This document shows, piece after piece, positions 1 to 6,045 of a DNA stretch of 8,565 nucleotides. The notes beneath the pieces were generated by a model that saw nothing but the letters and a program-made list of their open reading frames with translations, ran no database searches and was not told the DNA's origin. The translations under genes and the position numbers were made by a program. Every line of letters starts with the position of its first letter. The first letter of the stretch is position 1. Origin of the DNA: an uncultured Bacteroides sp. (GTDB lineage Bacteria > Bacteroidota > Bacteroidia > Bacteroidales > Bacteroidaceae); contig UQVZ01000074.1 in the NCBI GenBank assembly GCA_900544675.1, positions 1 to 8,565 of the forward strand. Reading direction: 5' to 3'.

Positions 1-128
1 AATGTGCCAATGTGCAAATGTGCCAATGTGCAAATGTGCCAATGTGCAAATGTGCAAATATGTTAATGTGCAAATGTGCAAATATGCCAATGTGTGAATG
101 TGCAAATATGCCAATATGCCAATGTGAT
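1..128 (+). repeat. Sixteen tandem octamers, consensus AATGTGCM
   Basis: The stretch divides without remainder into 16 units of 8 nt. Each starts AATGTG or AATATG and ends mostly in CC or CA (variants TT, TG, AT). The array runs off the left edge of the window, so its true length is unknown. It lies immediately upstream of the permease gene, probably between that gene and an unseen operon partner. Open frames across it are low-complexity products of the repeat and I do not treat them as genes. Confidence 0.9.
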
Positions 129-137
129 AATTGCCTC

Positions 138-262
138 ATTGTTTATTGTCACATTGTTTATTAGCACATTATTGCATTGTTTATTATCACATTGTTTATT
201 ATCACATTGTTTATTATCACATTGTTTATTGGCACATTATCACATTGCCCATTGTTTATTTT
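138..262 (-). repeat. Inverted companion array: 15-nt repeats of AATAAAC plus AATGTGNN read on the - strand
   Basis: On the + strand the unit is ATTGTTTATTATCAC, with near-exact copies at 138-152, 153-167, 176-190, 191-205, 206-220 and 221-235 and partial units at 168-175 and 236-262. Read on the - strand it splits into 7-mers (AATAAAC) and 8-mers (AATGTGAT, AATGTGCC, AATGTGCT), so it carries the same AATGTGNN octamer as the 1-128 array in the opposite orientation. The 12 nt at 120-131 are perfectly complementary to 183-194, 198-209, 213-224 and 236-247. The 11 nt at 1-11, 17-27 and 33-43 are complementary to 228-238. A transcript could therefore fold in several registers. Confidence 0.88.
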
Positions 263-277
263 ACAAAAATACAGGTT

Positions 278-1522
278 ATGAAACAGTTCGATTTAGACGT
301 TTGGGAAGAAATATTGGTTACGATTACACGTAACAAGACCCGCAGCTTGCTGACGGCATTCGGTATCTTTTGGGGTATCTTCATGCTGGTGGCACTGATG
401 GGAGGCGCACAAGGGATGCAGGACATGCTTTCGCGCGAGTTCGAAGGCTTTGCTACCAATTCCGGATTTATGGGAACGAACAAGACCAGCAAGGCGTATA
501 AAGGTTTCCAGCAAGGACGTTATTGGGACTTGGAGAACAGCGATGTGGACCGCATCCGCCAAAGCGTGAGCGAAGTGGATGTGATTACGCCAAGTCTGGC
601 TAAATGGGGAGTCGATGTTATTTTCGATGAGCAGAAGATATCGGGAACTCTGAAAGGCTTATATCCGGAATACGGCAAGATAGAAGAGCCGTTGATTACC
701 TACGGTCGTTATCTGAACGATATTGACGTGAAAGACCGGCGCAGGGTGTGTGTTATCGGTAAGCGTATTTACGAAACCTTGTTCCCCGGTCAGGAAAATC
801 CATGTGGGAAATACATCAAAATCAATGGCATCTATTATCAGGTGATAGGGGTGAGTATGTCTACCGGCAATATTTCGATACAGGGACGTTCGGAAACCTC
901 TGTCATTATTCCTTTTACCACAATGCAGCAGAACTACAACTTCGGTCAGAAGGTGCAGTTGTTGTGCTATACTGCCCGTAAGGGATATTCCATCAGCGAA
1001 GTGGAGAAGAAGGTGGAACAAGTGGTGAAGCGTGCCCATTTCATCCACCCCGACGATAGCCAGGCAATCATTCAGGTAAATGCTGAGGCTATGTTCAGCA
1101 TGGTGGACAACCTGTTTTCGGGTATCCGTATCCTGGGTTGGATGGTAGGGTTGGGCACCTTGCTTGCCGGAGCTATCGGCGTGAGCAACATCATGATGGT
1201 GACGGTGAAAGAGCGCACGACGGAAATCGGTATCCGCCGTGCTATCGGCGCCCGACCTAATGACATTCTGCAACAGATACTTTCCGAGAGCATGGTGCTG
1301 ACCATCCTTGCCGGCATGGCGGGCATTGCCTTTGCTGTCTTTCTGCTGAATATCGTGGAAGTAGGCACTTCGGAACCCACTGCTCCGACTCATTTCTTAA
1401 TCAGCTTTTGGGAAGCTATCGGGGCTTGTGTCCTGCTGCTTGTCTTAGGACTGCTGGCAGGTTTGGCTCCAGCCTACCGTGCCATGTCGGTCAAGCCGAT
1501 TGACGCCATCCGCGATGAGTAA
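278..1522 (+). CDS. MacB/FtsX-type ABC transporter permease
   Basis: Inner-membrane permease subunit of an ABC exporter, 414 residues. The layout is that of the MacB/FtsX family: one N-terminal membrane helix (about 23-45), a large periplasmic domain (about 46-280) and three C-terminal helices (about 283-308, 336-360 and 376-399). The cytoplasmic KERTTEIGIRRAIGA segment (311-325) and the C-terminal YRAMSVKPIDAIRDE tail are hallmarks of the FtsX domain. No Walker motifs are present, so the ATPase must be a separate protein, presumably encoded upstream of the window. I chose the ATG at 278 because an in-frame start at 131 would translate the repeat array. The next genes encode the fusion protein and outer membrane factor, which points to export of a small molecule, peptide or lipophilic compound; the substrate cannot be read from the sequence. 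Confidence 0.93.
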   Translation: MKQFDLDVWEEILVTITRNKTRSLLTAFGIFWGIFMLVALMGGAQGMQDMLSREFEGFATNSGFMGTNKTSKAYKGFQQGRYWDLENSDVDRIRQSVSEVDVITPSLAKWGVDVIFDEQKISGTLKGLYPEYGKIEEPLITYGRYLNDIDVKDRRRVCVIGKRIYETLFPGQENPCGKYIKINGIYYQVIGVSMSTGNISIQGRSETSVIIPFTTMQQNYNFGQKVQLLCYTARKGYSISEVEKKVEQVVKRAHFIHPDDSQAIIQVNAEAMFSMVDNLFSGIRILGWMVGLGTLLAGAIGVSNIMMVTVKERTTEIGIRRAIGARPNDILQQILSESMVLTILAGMAGIAFAVFLLNIVEVGTSEPTAPTHFLISFWEAIGACVLLLVLGLLAGLAPAYRAMSVKPIDAIRDE

Positions 1523-1576
1523 AGTCTTTTTAATATAGGAAACCAAAAAAAGAATAAATAAAAATCTAAACGTTAT

Positions 1577-2674
1577 ATGAAGAAGTTTATAAAAATCGCT
1601 GTACTGGTTCTGATAGCCTTGGTGTTTATCGGGACATTTGTATTTCTGTATCAGAAATCGCAGCCGGAGAAAATTAGTTATCAGATACTGAAGGCAGAGA
1701 CCAAGAATCTGGTGCAGACAACGGTCGCTACGGGTAAGATAGAGCCGCGCGACGAAGTGGAAATCAAACCGCAGATATCGGGCATCATTGCCGAAGTGTA
1801 TAAGGAAGCCGGACAGACCGTTAAGCAGGGTGAGGTGATAGCCAAGGTGAAGGTGATTCCCGAACTGGGTACGCTCAATTCGGCGGAAAGCCGGGTACGT
1901 CTGGCAGAGATGAACGGCAAGCAGGCGGAGATAGACCTGGAGCGTATGGAGAAACTTTACAAAGGCAAGCTGGTGAGCAACGAGGAATATGAAAAGACGC
2001 TGCTTTCCACCAAGCAGGCACGCGAAGAGCTTCAGGCGGCAAAAGACAATCTGGAAATCGTAAAGGAAGGTATCACCAAGAACAGCGCGTCGTTCAGCAG
2101 CACGCTGATTCGTTCTACCATCGACGGATTGATATTGGACGTCCCCATCAAGGTGGGAAACTCGGTGATTATGAGTAATACGTTCAATGACGGTACGACC
2201 ATTGCTACCGTAGCCGATATGAGCGATTTGATATTCCGCGGCAATGTAGACGAGACCGAAGTAGGGCGCATCCACGAAGGCATTCCGGTGAAAATCACTT
2301 TGGGAGCCTTGCAGAATATGCAGTTCGATGCGGTATTGGAATACATTTCGCCCAAGAGTACGGAGAACAACGGCGCCAACCAGTTTGAAATCAAGGCGGC
2401 TATTACCGTTCCCGACAGTGTGACTATCCGTTCGGGCTACAGTGCCAATGCCGAAATGGAACTGCAACGTGTGGAAGGCGCGCTGGCCATACCGGAAAGT
2501 GCGGTGGAGTTCAGCGGCGACTCGACTTTCGTTTATGTCTTGACTGATAGTGTGGCAGGACAGAAGTTCGAGCGCAGGCGGATTGTAACAGGTGTCAGCA
2601 ACGGCATCGATACAGAAGTGAAACAGGGTCTGAAGCCCGGCGACAAGGTGCGCGGACTGAAGATAGAGAATTGA
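1577..2674 (+). CDS. Efflux membrane-fusion protein (HlyD/MacA-like periplasmic adaptor)
   Basis: Periplasmic adaptor of 365 residues linking the inner-membrane permease to the outer-membrane channel. In order: an N-terminal membrane anchor (about 5-25, no lipobox); the first half of the biotinyl-lipoyl-like domain (about 58-95, with VEIKPQISGIIAEV); a short alpha-helical coiled-coil hairpin (about 98-168); the second lipoyl half (about 178-215, with STIDGLILDV); a beta-barrel (about 217-295); and a membrane-proximal domain to the end (GLKPGDKV near 351-358). This is the usual MacA/RND adaptor order and length. It begins 54 bp after the permease stop, in an A-rich leader with no obvious promoter, and ends 9 bp before the next ATG, consistent with one operon. 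Adaptors of this type occur with ABC and RND pumps; the adjacent FtsX permease favours the ABC type. Confidence 0.93.
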   Translation: MKKFIKIAVLVLIALVFIGTFVFLYQKSQPEKISYQILKAETKNLVQTTVATGKIEPRDEVEIKPQISGIIAEVYKEAGQTVKQGEVIAKVKVIPELGTLNSAESRVRLAEMNGKQAEIDLERMEKLYKGKLVSNEEYEKTLLSTKQAREELQAAKDNLEIVKEGITKNSASFSSTLIRSTIDGLILDVPIKVGNSVIMSNTFNDGTTIATVADMSDLIFRGNVDETEVGRIHEGIPVKITLGALQNMQFDAVLEYISPKSTENNGANQFEIKAAITVPDSVTIRSGYSANAEMELQRVEGALAIPESAVEFSGDSTFVYVLTDSVAGQKFERRRIVTGVSNGIDTEVKQGLKPGDKVRGLKIEN

Positions 2675-2683
2675 TAAATCTTG

Positions 2684-4012
2684 ATGAACATGAAATTCAG
2701 CTATTTATTTATAGGAATAGGGGCGATGTGTATGCCCGTACATGCCCAGCAGACATGGACGTTGAGGCAATGCATCGATTATGCCATCGAGCATAACCTC
2801 ACTATCAAGCAGCAGGAAGCTACTGCCGAACAGAACAAGATAGAACTGAACACGGCGAAGAACAGCCGTCTGCCTAATCTGAACGGAAGCGCTTCGCACT
2901 CGTTCAACTTCGGCCGAAGCCTTCAAGCGGATAATACTTATAAAAGCATCAATACGCAAAGCACGGGCCTGAACCTCTCTACCAGCATCCCGCTCTTTAC
3001 CGGCTTGCAGATTACGAACAACATCGCCCTTTCGAAGTTGAACCTTCAGGCGGCTCTCGAAGACCTGAATGCGGCGAAGGAGAACATCAGCATTCAGGTG
3101 GCGTCCAATTACCTGCAAGTGCTTTTCAATGCCGAACTGGCAAGGGTAGCCCACGAGCAGGTAGACCTGAGCAAGGAGATGCTGAGTCAGAAAGAAGCCT
3201 ATTTCCGCAACGGGAAAGCGTCGGAGTCGGAACTGTATGAAGCTAAATCGCGTGTGGCGCAGGACGAGCTTTCGGCAGTACAGGCGGATAACACCTATCA
3301 GCTTTCCCTGCTCGACCTCAGCCAGTTGCTTGAGCTGCCTTCGCCCGACGGATTTGCCATTGCCTCGCCTGCGGTGGATATCGTCGACCGCTTGGGCACT
3401 CCTCTTCCGCCTGCCGATATCTATGCCGATGCCTTGTTGATAAAACCTGTTATCAAGGCAGCCCAATATCGTCTGGAAGGAGCACAGAAAAGTATCCGTA
3501 TCGCTCAGAGCGCCTATTATCCGCAGCTTAGCCTGGGGGCAGGACTGAGTACCAACTATTATAAAATGTCGGGATTGGAAAATGCGGACTTCGGCTCTCA
3601 GTTGCGGGATAACTTCAGCCAGTATGTAGGGGTGACATTAAGTATTCCTATTTTCAATCGTCTGGCTACCCGAAACCGAGTGCGGAGCGCACGTATCCAG
3701 CAGACTACGCTGGGATGGCAATTGGAAGACAGCAAGAAGACGCTTTATAAAGAGATACAGCAAGCCTATTACAACACCTTGAGTGCCCAGACGCAATACG
3801 CCAGCAGCAATACCGCAACCGAGGCTGCGCAGGCTTCGTTCGACCTGATGAAAGAAAAATATCTGAGCGGGAAAGCCAATGCGACGGAATACAATGAGTC
3901 GCGCACGGCATGGATGAAGGCAGTATCCGACCAGCTTCAAGCCAAATACAATTACATCTTCCGTTTCAAGATTCTGGATTTCTACCGTGGAATCCCGTTG
4001 GAACTGAAATAG
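2684..4012 (+). CDS. TolC-like outer membrane efflux protein
   Basis: Outer-membrane channel of the tripartite pump, 442 residues from the ATG at 2684. A signal peptide covers the first 21 or so residues, with probable cleavage after VHA before QQTWTLRQC. Two outer-membrane-efflux repeats follow (about 24-220 and 240-435), each with long amphipathic helices and a beta segment; SIPLFTGLQITNN in the first and SIPIFNRLATRNRV in the second are the equivalent strand-to-helix turns, which supports the internal duplication known in TolC. The ATG at 2690 is an equally good start and would give a more compact signal peptide (MKFSYLFIG); a TTG at 2681 is less likely. It is the last gene of the operon and converges on the next gene. 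In the family it trimerises; the exported substrate is unknown. Confidence 0.93.
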   Translation: MNMKFSYLFIGIGAMCMPVHAQQTWTLRQCIDYAIEHNLTIKQQEATAEQNKIELNTAKNSRLPNLNGSASHSFNFGRSLQADNTYKSINTQSTGLNLSTSIPLFTGLQITNNIALSKLNLQAALEDLNAAKENISIQVASNYLQVLFNAELARVAHEQVDLSKEMLSQKEAYFRNGKASESELYEAKSRVAQDELSAVQADNTYQLSLLDLSQLLELPSPDGFAIASPAVDIVDRLGTPLPPADIYADALLIKPVIKAAQYRLEGAQKSIRIAQSAYYPQLSLGAGLSTNYYKMSGLENADFGSQLRDNFSQYVGVTLSIPIFNRLATRNRVRSARIQQTTLGWQLEDSKKTLYKEIQQAYYNTLSAQTQYASSNTATEAAQASFDLMKEKYLSGKANATEYNESRTAWMKAVSDQLQAKYNYIFRFKILDFYRGIPLELK

Positions 4013-4023
4013 TTAATTAAATG

Positions 4024-4168
4024 AAGAATGAAGAATTAAGAATGAAGAATCAATTGACACTTTTTCACCACAGATTACACAGATTTGCTAATTTATTTCT
4101 CTGTGCCTCTGTGTCTCTGTGTTCAATAATCAGTTAAAAGGATTCTTCATTCTTAATTCTTCATTCTT
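4024..4168. terminator. Nested inverted-repeat hairpin between convergent genes, probable bidirectional terminator
   Basis: The 28 nt at 4024-4051 are the perfect reverse complement of 4141-4168. Each arm is made of heptamers AATGAAG or AATTAAG. Inside lies a second, imperfect pairing: CACAGA at 4069-4074 and 4078-4083 against three octamers CTCTGTG(C/T) at 4099-4122. The element fills almost the whole 164-bp gap between the stops of the convergent outer membrane factor and SDR genes, so both transcripts would enter it. The terminator role is inferred from position; there is no classical GC stem with a U tract. Confidence 0.6.
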
Positions 4169-4176
4169 AATTTAAC

Positions 4177-4992
4177 TTATACTCCGCTGAATGCGCTGAA
4201 TCCGCCGTCTACCGCTAATACGGCACCGGTTATAAAGCTGGCTGCATCGCTGCAGAGGAACTGTACGGCACCGTTCAGTTCCGAGATGTCACCGAAACGG
4301 CGCATCGGAGTCTTGGCGATGACTTTCTTGCTGCGGTCGGTAAGCGAACCGTCTGGATTGATGAGGATGGCGCGATTCTGATTGCCGATGAAGAATCCCG
4401 GAGCAATGGCATTGACACGTATTTTCTCATTGAACTTGATTGCCATTTCCTGAGCCATCCAGCGGGTGAAGTTTTCTACCGCGCTTTTAGCCATCGAGTA
4501 GCCCGGCACACGGGTAATGGATTCGTAAGCAGCCATTGAAGATACGTTCACGATACAGCCGCTCTGTTGCTTTGCCATGATTTCGCCGAATACCAGGCAA
4601 GGATATACCGTACCGTTCAGGTTCAGGTCGACCACCTTGTCTAGGTCTTCCACTTTCATGTCGAAAATATTTTGGTCTACGGTCAAGGTTCCTCCCGGGA
4701 TGTTTCCTCCAGCTGCATTGACAAGGATGTCTACACGTCCCCATTGGGCAAGCACTTCGTCTTTTACCGCTTTCAGGCTCTCGATGTCGAGCACGTTGCA
4801 TACCGTGCCTCTCACTTCACCGCCAGTCTGTTGCAAGCGTTCTACAGCTGCATCTACACGATCTTTGTGTGCGCCGATGATGATGACTTTGGCGCCTGCA
4901 CGCAAGAAACCTTCTGCAATGTTACTCCCTAACACTCCGGAACCGCCTGTTACTACGGCTACTTTGCCGGCAATACTAAAAATTTCATTCAT
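4177..4992 (-). CDS. SDR-family oxidoreductase, probable D-mannonate oxidoreductase (fructuronate reductase, UxuB/YjmF type)
   Basis: Classical short-chain dehydrogenase of 271 residues, cytoplasmic, NAD(P)-dependent. Visible motifs: the Rossmann glycine motif TGGSGVLG (15-22), NAAGG (92-96), and the catalytic tetrad Asn124, Ser152, Tyr165 and Lys169 (YSMAK), followed by the APG loop (197-199) and a C-terminal GAVLAVDGGF. The NAAGGNIPGG stretch, the inserted segment after it and the FFIGNQNRAIL region resemble the SDR-type mannonate oxidoreductases known from Bacillus (YjmF/UxuB), which interconvert D-fructuronate and D-mannonate in glucuronate catabolism. Gluconate 5-dehydrogenase or another sugar-acid SDR remains possible, because no uxuA or uxaC partner is in the window. 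The ATG at 4992 follows an A-rich leader; the Fur-family gene ends 45 bp upstream on the same strand, so co-transcription is possible. SDR family is certain, substrate moderate. Confidence 0.8.
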   Translation of the reverse strand: MNEIFSIAGKVAVVTGGSGVLGSNIAEGFLRAGAKVIIIGAHKDRVDAAVERLQQTGGEVRGTVCNVLDIESLKAVKDEVLAQWGRVDILVNAAGGNIPGGTLTVDQNIFDMKVEDLDKVVDLNLNGTVYPCLVFGEIMAKQQSGCIVNVSSMAAYESITRVPGYSMAKSAVENFTRWMAQEMAIKFNEKIRVNAIAPGFFIGNQNRAILINPDGSLTDRSKKVIAKTPMRRFGDISELNGAVQFLCSDAASFITGAVLAVDGGFSAFSGV

Positions 4993-5037
4993 GGTGTTTT
5001 TCTTTTTTAATGTAAATGGATATTGAGTTGTCTATGT

Positions 5038-5481
5038 TCATTTATTTGTCGTGTCGCCCGTCTTGTGTGAACACTCCCGGCAGATGCCTTTCACCATATA
5101 GTTGATGCTCTGCATCTCGAAGCCTTCGGGCAGGCTGACTACCGGAATATGGATGCCTCGGAAGCAGAACGTGCGGTGGCACACCTCGCAATAGAAGTGG
5201 GTGTGCATGTCGTCGATGCTGCACGCTTCTTCGTTGGTACACACTTCGTATTTCAACGAACCGCTTCCGTCCTCGATGTCGTGTATCACGTGGTGGGCGA
5301 GAAACGCGTTCAGTGTGCGGAAGATGGTCGACTTGTCTACGGTTTCGAGCATCGTCTCCAGGTCGAGCAGGGATACCGGCCTTTCGGCTTCTGCCATAGC
5401 CTTGAATACCAGAATGCGTACAGCGGTAGGCTTTACTCCCTTTTTCTCCAGCCGTTCGATATAGTGTCGGTTGCTTTCCAT
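5038..5481 (-). CDS. Fur-family metal/peroxide-responsive transcriptional repressor
   Basis: DNA-binding regulator of 147 residues, the usual Fur length. The N-terminal winged helix covers about 1-80 (GVKPTAVRILVFKAM, then DKSTIFRTLNAFLAHHVIH as the recognition region). The C-terminal dimerisation domain carries HTHF (93-96) and two CxxC pairs, Cys98/Cys101 and Cys134/Cys137, which form the structural zinc site in many Fur, Zur and PerR proteins. The sequence does not settle which signal it senses. PVVSLPEGFEMQSINYMVKG (113-132) resembles, from memory, a Fur-like subfamily common in Bacteroidota. No metal transporter or peroxide-defence gene is adjacent; the downstream neighbour is the SDR gene 45 bp away. 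No convincing TAnnTTTG promoter is visible directly upstream, but a possible short ORF and a long repeat-bearing intergenic region precede it. Confidence 0.92.
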   Translation of the reverse strand: MESNRHYIERLEKKGVKPTAVRILVFKAMAEAERPVSLLDLETMLETVDKSTIFRTLNAFLAHHVIHDIEDGSGSLKYEVCTNEEACSIDDMHTHFYCEVCHRTFCFRGIHIPVVSLPEGFEMQSINYMVKGICRECSHKTGDTTNK

Positions 5482-5497
5482 AAATAGTATGGTTTCG

Positions 5498-5572
5498 TTA
5501 ATATTCTTTTTCCTCTTCCATCGCTTCGGTATTTACCGTACCGTAGAATCGGATGGGTTGCCTGTTGCGCAT
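5498..5572 (-). CDS. Possible 24-residue leader or small protein upstream of the Fur-family gene
   Basis: An ATG at 5572 opens a 24-codon frame ending in TAA at 5498-5500. The peptide starts MRNRQPIRFYGTVNT and ends in an acidic tail (EEEKEY). Its stop is 16 nt before the Fur-family ATG, on the same strand but in another frame. The upstream in-frame stop at 5591-5593 limits any extension, and I see no good ribosome binding site. It resembles no family I recognise. It could be a leader peptide, a small protein or a chance frame; length alone does not separate these. Confidence 0.25.
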   Translation of the reverse strand: MRNRQPIRFYGTVNTEAMEEEKEY

Positions 5573-5750
5573 GGTGACAGAGACCGGGTCTTACCCTTTC
5601 CTGATTTGGATTGCAAGTTAATCAAAAAAATGAAAATACCTCTTATAAAATAGATAATAGTTTGGAAAAATCAGTATAAAAGTCTGCTCGTGGAAGAATG
5701 ATGAGGTAAACTGGCATGGATGATGGCAGCGTTTAGGAAGATACATAGTA
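5573..5750. other. Gene-free stretch upstream of the Fur-family gene
   Basis: No reading frame or RNA gene that I can support. The only local structure is a short palindrome AGACCGGGTCT (5581-5591), which overlaps an alternative GGGT/ACCC pairing (5586-5596). On the - strand this would be the 5' leader or promoter region of the Fur-family gene, but no match to TAnnTTTG with a TTG about 20 bp further upstream was found. Confidence 0.5.
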
Positions 5751-5854
5751 GTTTCAGGTAGTTTCATATAGTTGAAACAACTGTTTCACCTTGCTGAAAC
5801 AACTGTTTTACCTATATGAAACAACTGTTTCACTATAATTAAACAGGGTGAAAC
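5751..5854. repeat. Tandem palindromes TGAAACAACTGTTTCA on an exact 22-bp period
   Basis: Three 16-bp palindromes lie at 5773-5788, 5795-5810 (one substitution, TTTTA) and 5817-5832. Each has 7-bp arms TGAAACA/TGTTTCA around AC, and start-to-start distance is 22 bp both times. A degenerate half copy, TTAAACA, begins at 5839, again 22 bp on. Related half-sites GTTTCA occur upstream at 5751 and 5761, and TGAAAC at 5849. The linkers between copies differ (CCTTGC, CCTATA), so the palindrome is what is kept. It could be a multi-site operator read on one face of the helix, an RNA hairpin series (6-bp stems with AACT loops) or an interspersed repeat element. Confidence 0.85.
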
Positions 5855-5871
5855 TGTTATTTAACGGTTTG

Positions 5872-5911
5872 GGTTGACTGCATATCTTTTTATAGATAAG
5901 ATAGGTTGACT
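5872..5911. repeat. Direct repeat GGTTGACT flanking a small AT-rich hairpin
   Basis: GGTTGACT occurs at 5872-5879 and 5904-5911. Between them TATCTT (5883-5888) can pair with AAGATA (5898-5903). It is short enough to be chance. Confidence 0.35.
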
Positions 5912-5929
5912 CGGAGTATTAAGTGCAAA

Positions 5930-5990
5930 GACACCAAGACACGGAGTAAATGATTGGAAGACCTCTCATTCTACTCCGTGTCTTGGTGTC
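5930..5990 (-). terminator. 19-bp perfect stem-loop downstream of the lipoprotein gene
   Basis: 5930-5948 is the exact reverse complement of 5972-5990 (GACACCAAGACACGGAGTA against its inverse). An inner extension AATGA/TCATT (5949-5953, 5966-5970) is offset by one unpaired base. It starts 56 nt after the stop of the - strand lipoprotein gene, the place expected for that transcript's terminator. There is no clear U tract, so it may instead be a 3'-end stabilising structure. Confidence 0.6.
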
Positions 5991-6045
5991 TCAGTGTTCG
6001 TTTGCCGAAGGATGATTCTCCTTCTCTTTATCGCGTGCGGAACGG

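Noticed and set aside
1..262. CRISPR-like array
   Set aside because: Units are 7-15 nt and contiguous, with no 25-40 nt repeats separated by unique spacers, and no cas gene is present.
76..333. Open frames through the repeat array and into the permease region, giving Cys/His/Leu-rich repetitive peptides
   Set aside because: The residues simply translate the 8- and 15-nt repeats, and the frame overlaps the well-supported permease start at 278.
659..1393. Long antisense frames opposite the permease, adaptor, channel and tdk genes
   Set aside because: They mirror the codon structure of the real genes, are rich in His/Arg/Gln in the usual shadow pattern and show no recognisable domain.
4024..4168. 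Insertion sequence ends (28-bp inverted repeats)
   Set aside because: Only about 89 bp lie between the arms, with no transposase and no clear target duplication; arms built of heptamers do not look like transposon ends.
5751..5854. CRISPR array or integron-like site from regular 22-bp spacing
   Set aside because: Linkers are only 6 nt and there are three copies; no associated nuclease or integrase gene is present.
5872..5900. E. coli-like promoter (TTGACT, then an AT-rich -10-like stretch) on the + strand
   Set aside because: Bacteroidota promoters use TAnnTTTG, and no + strand gene follows.
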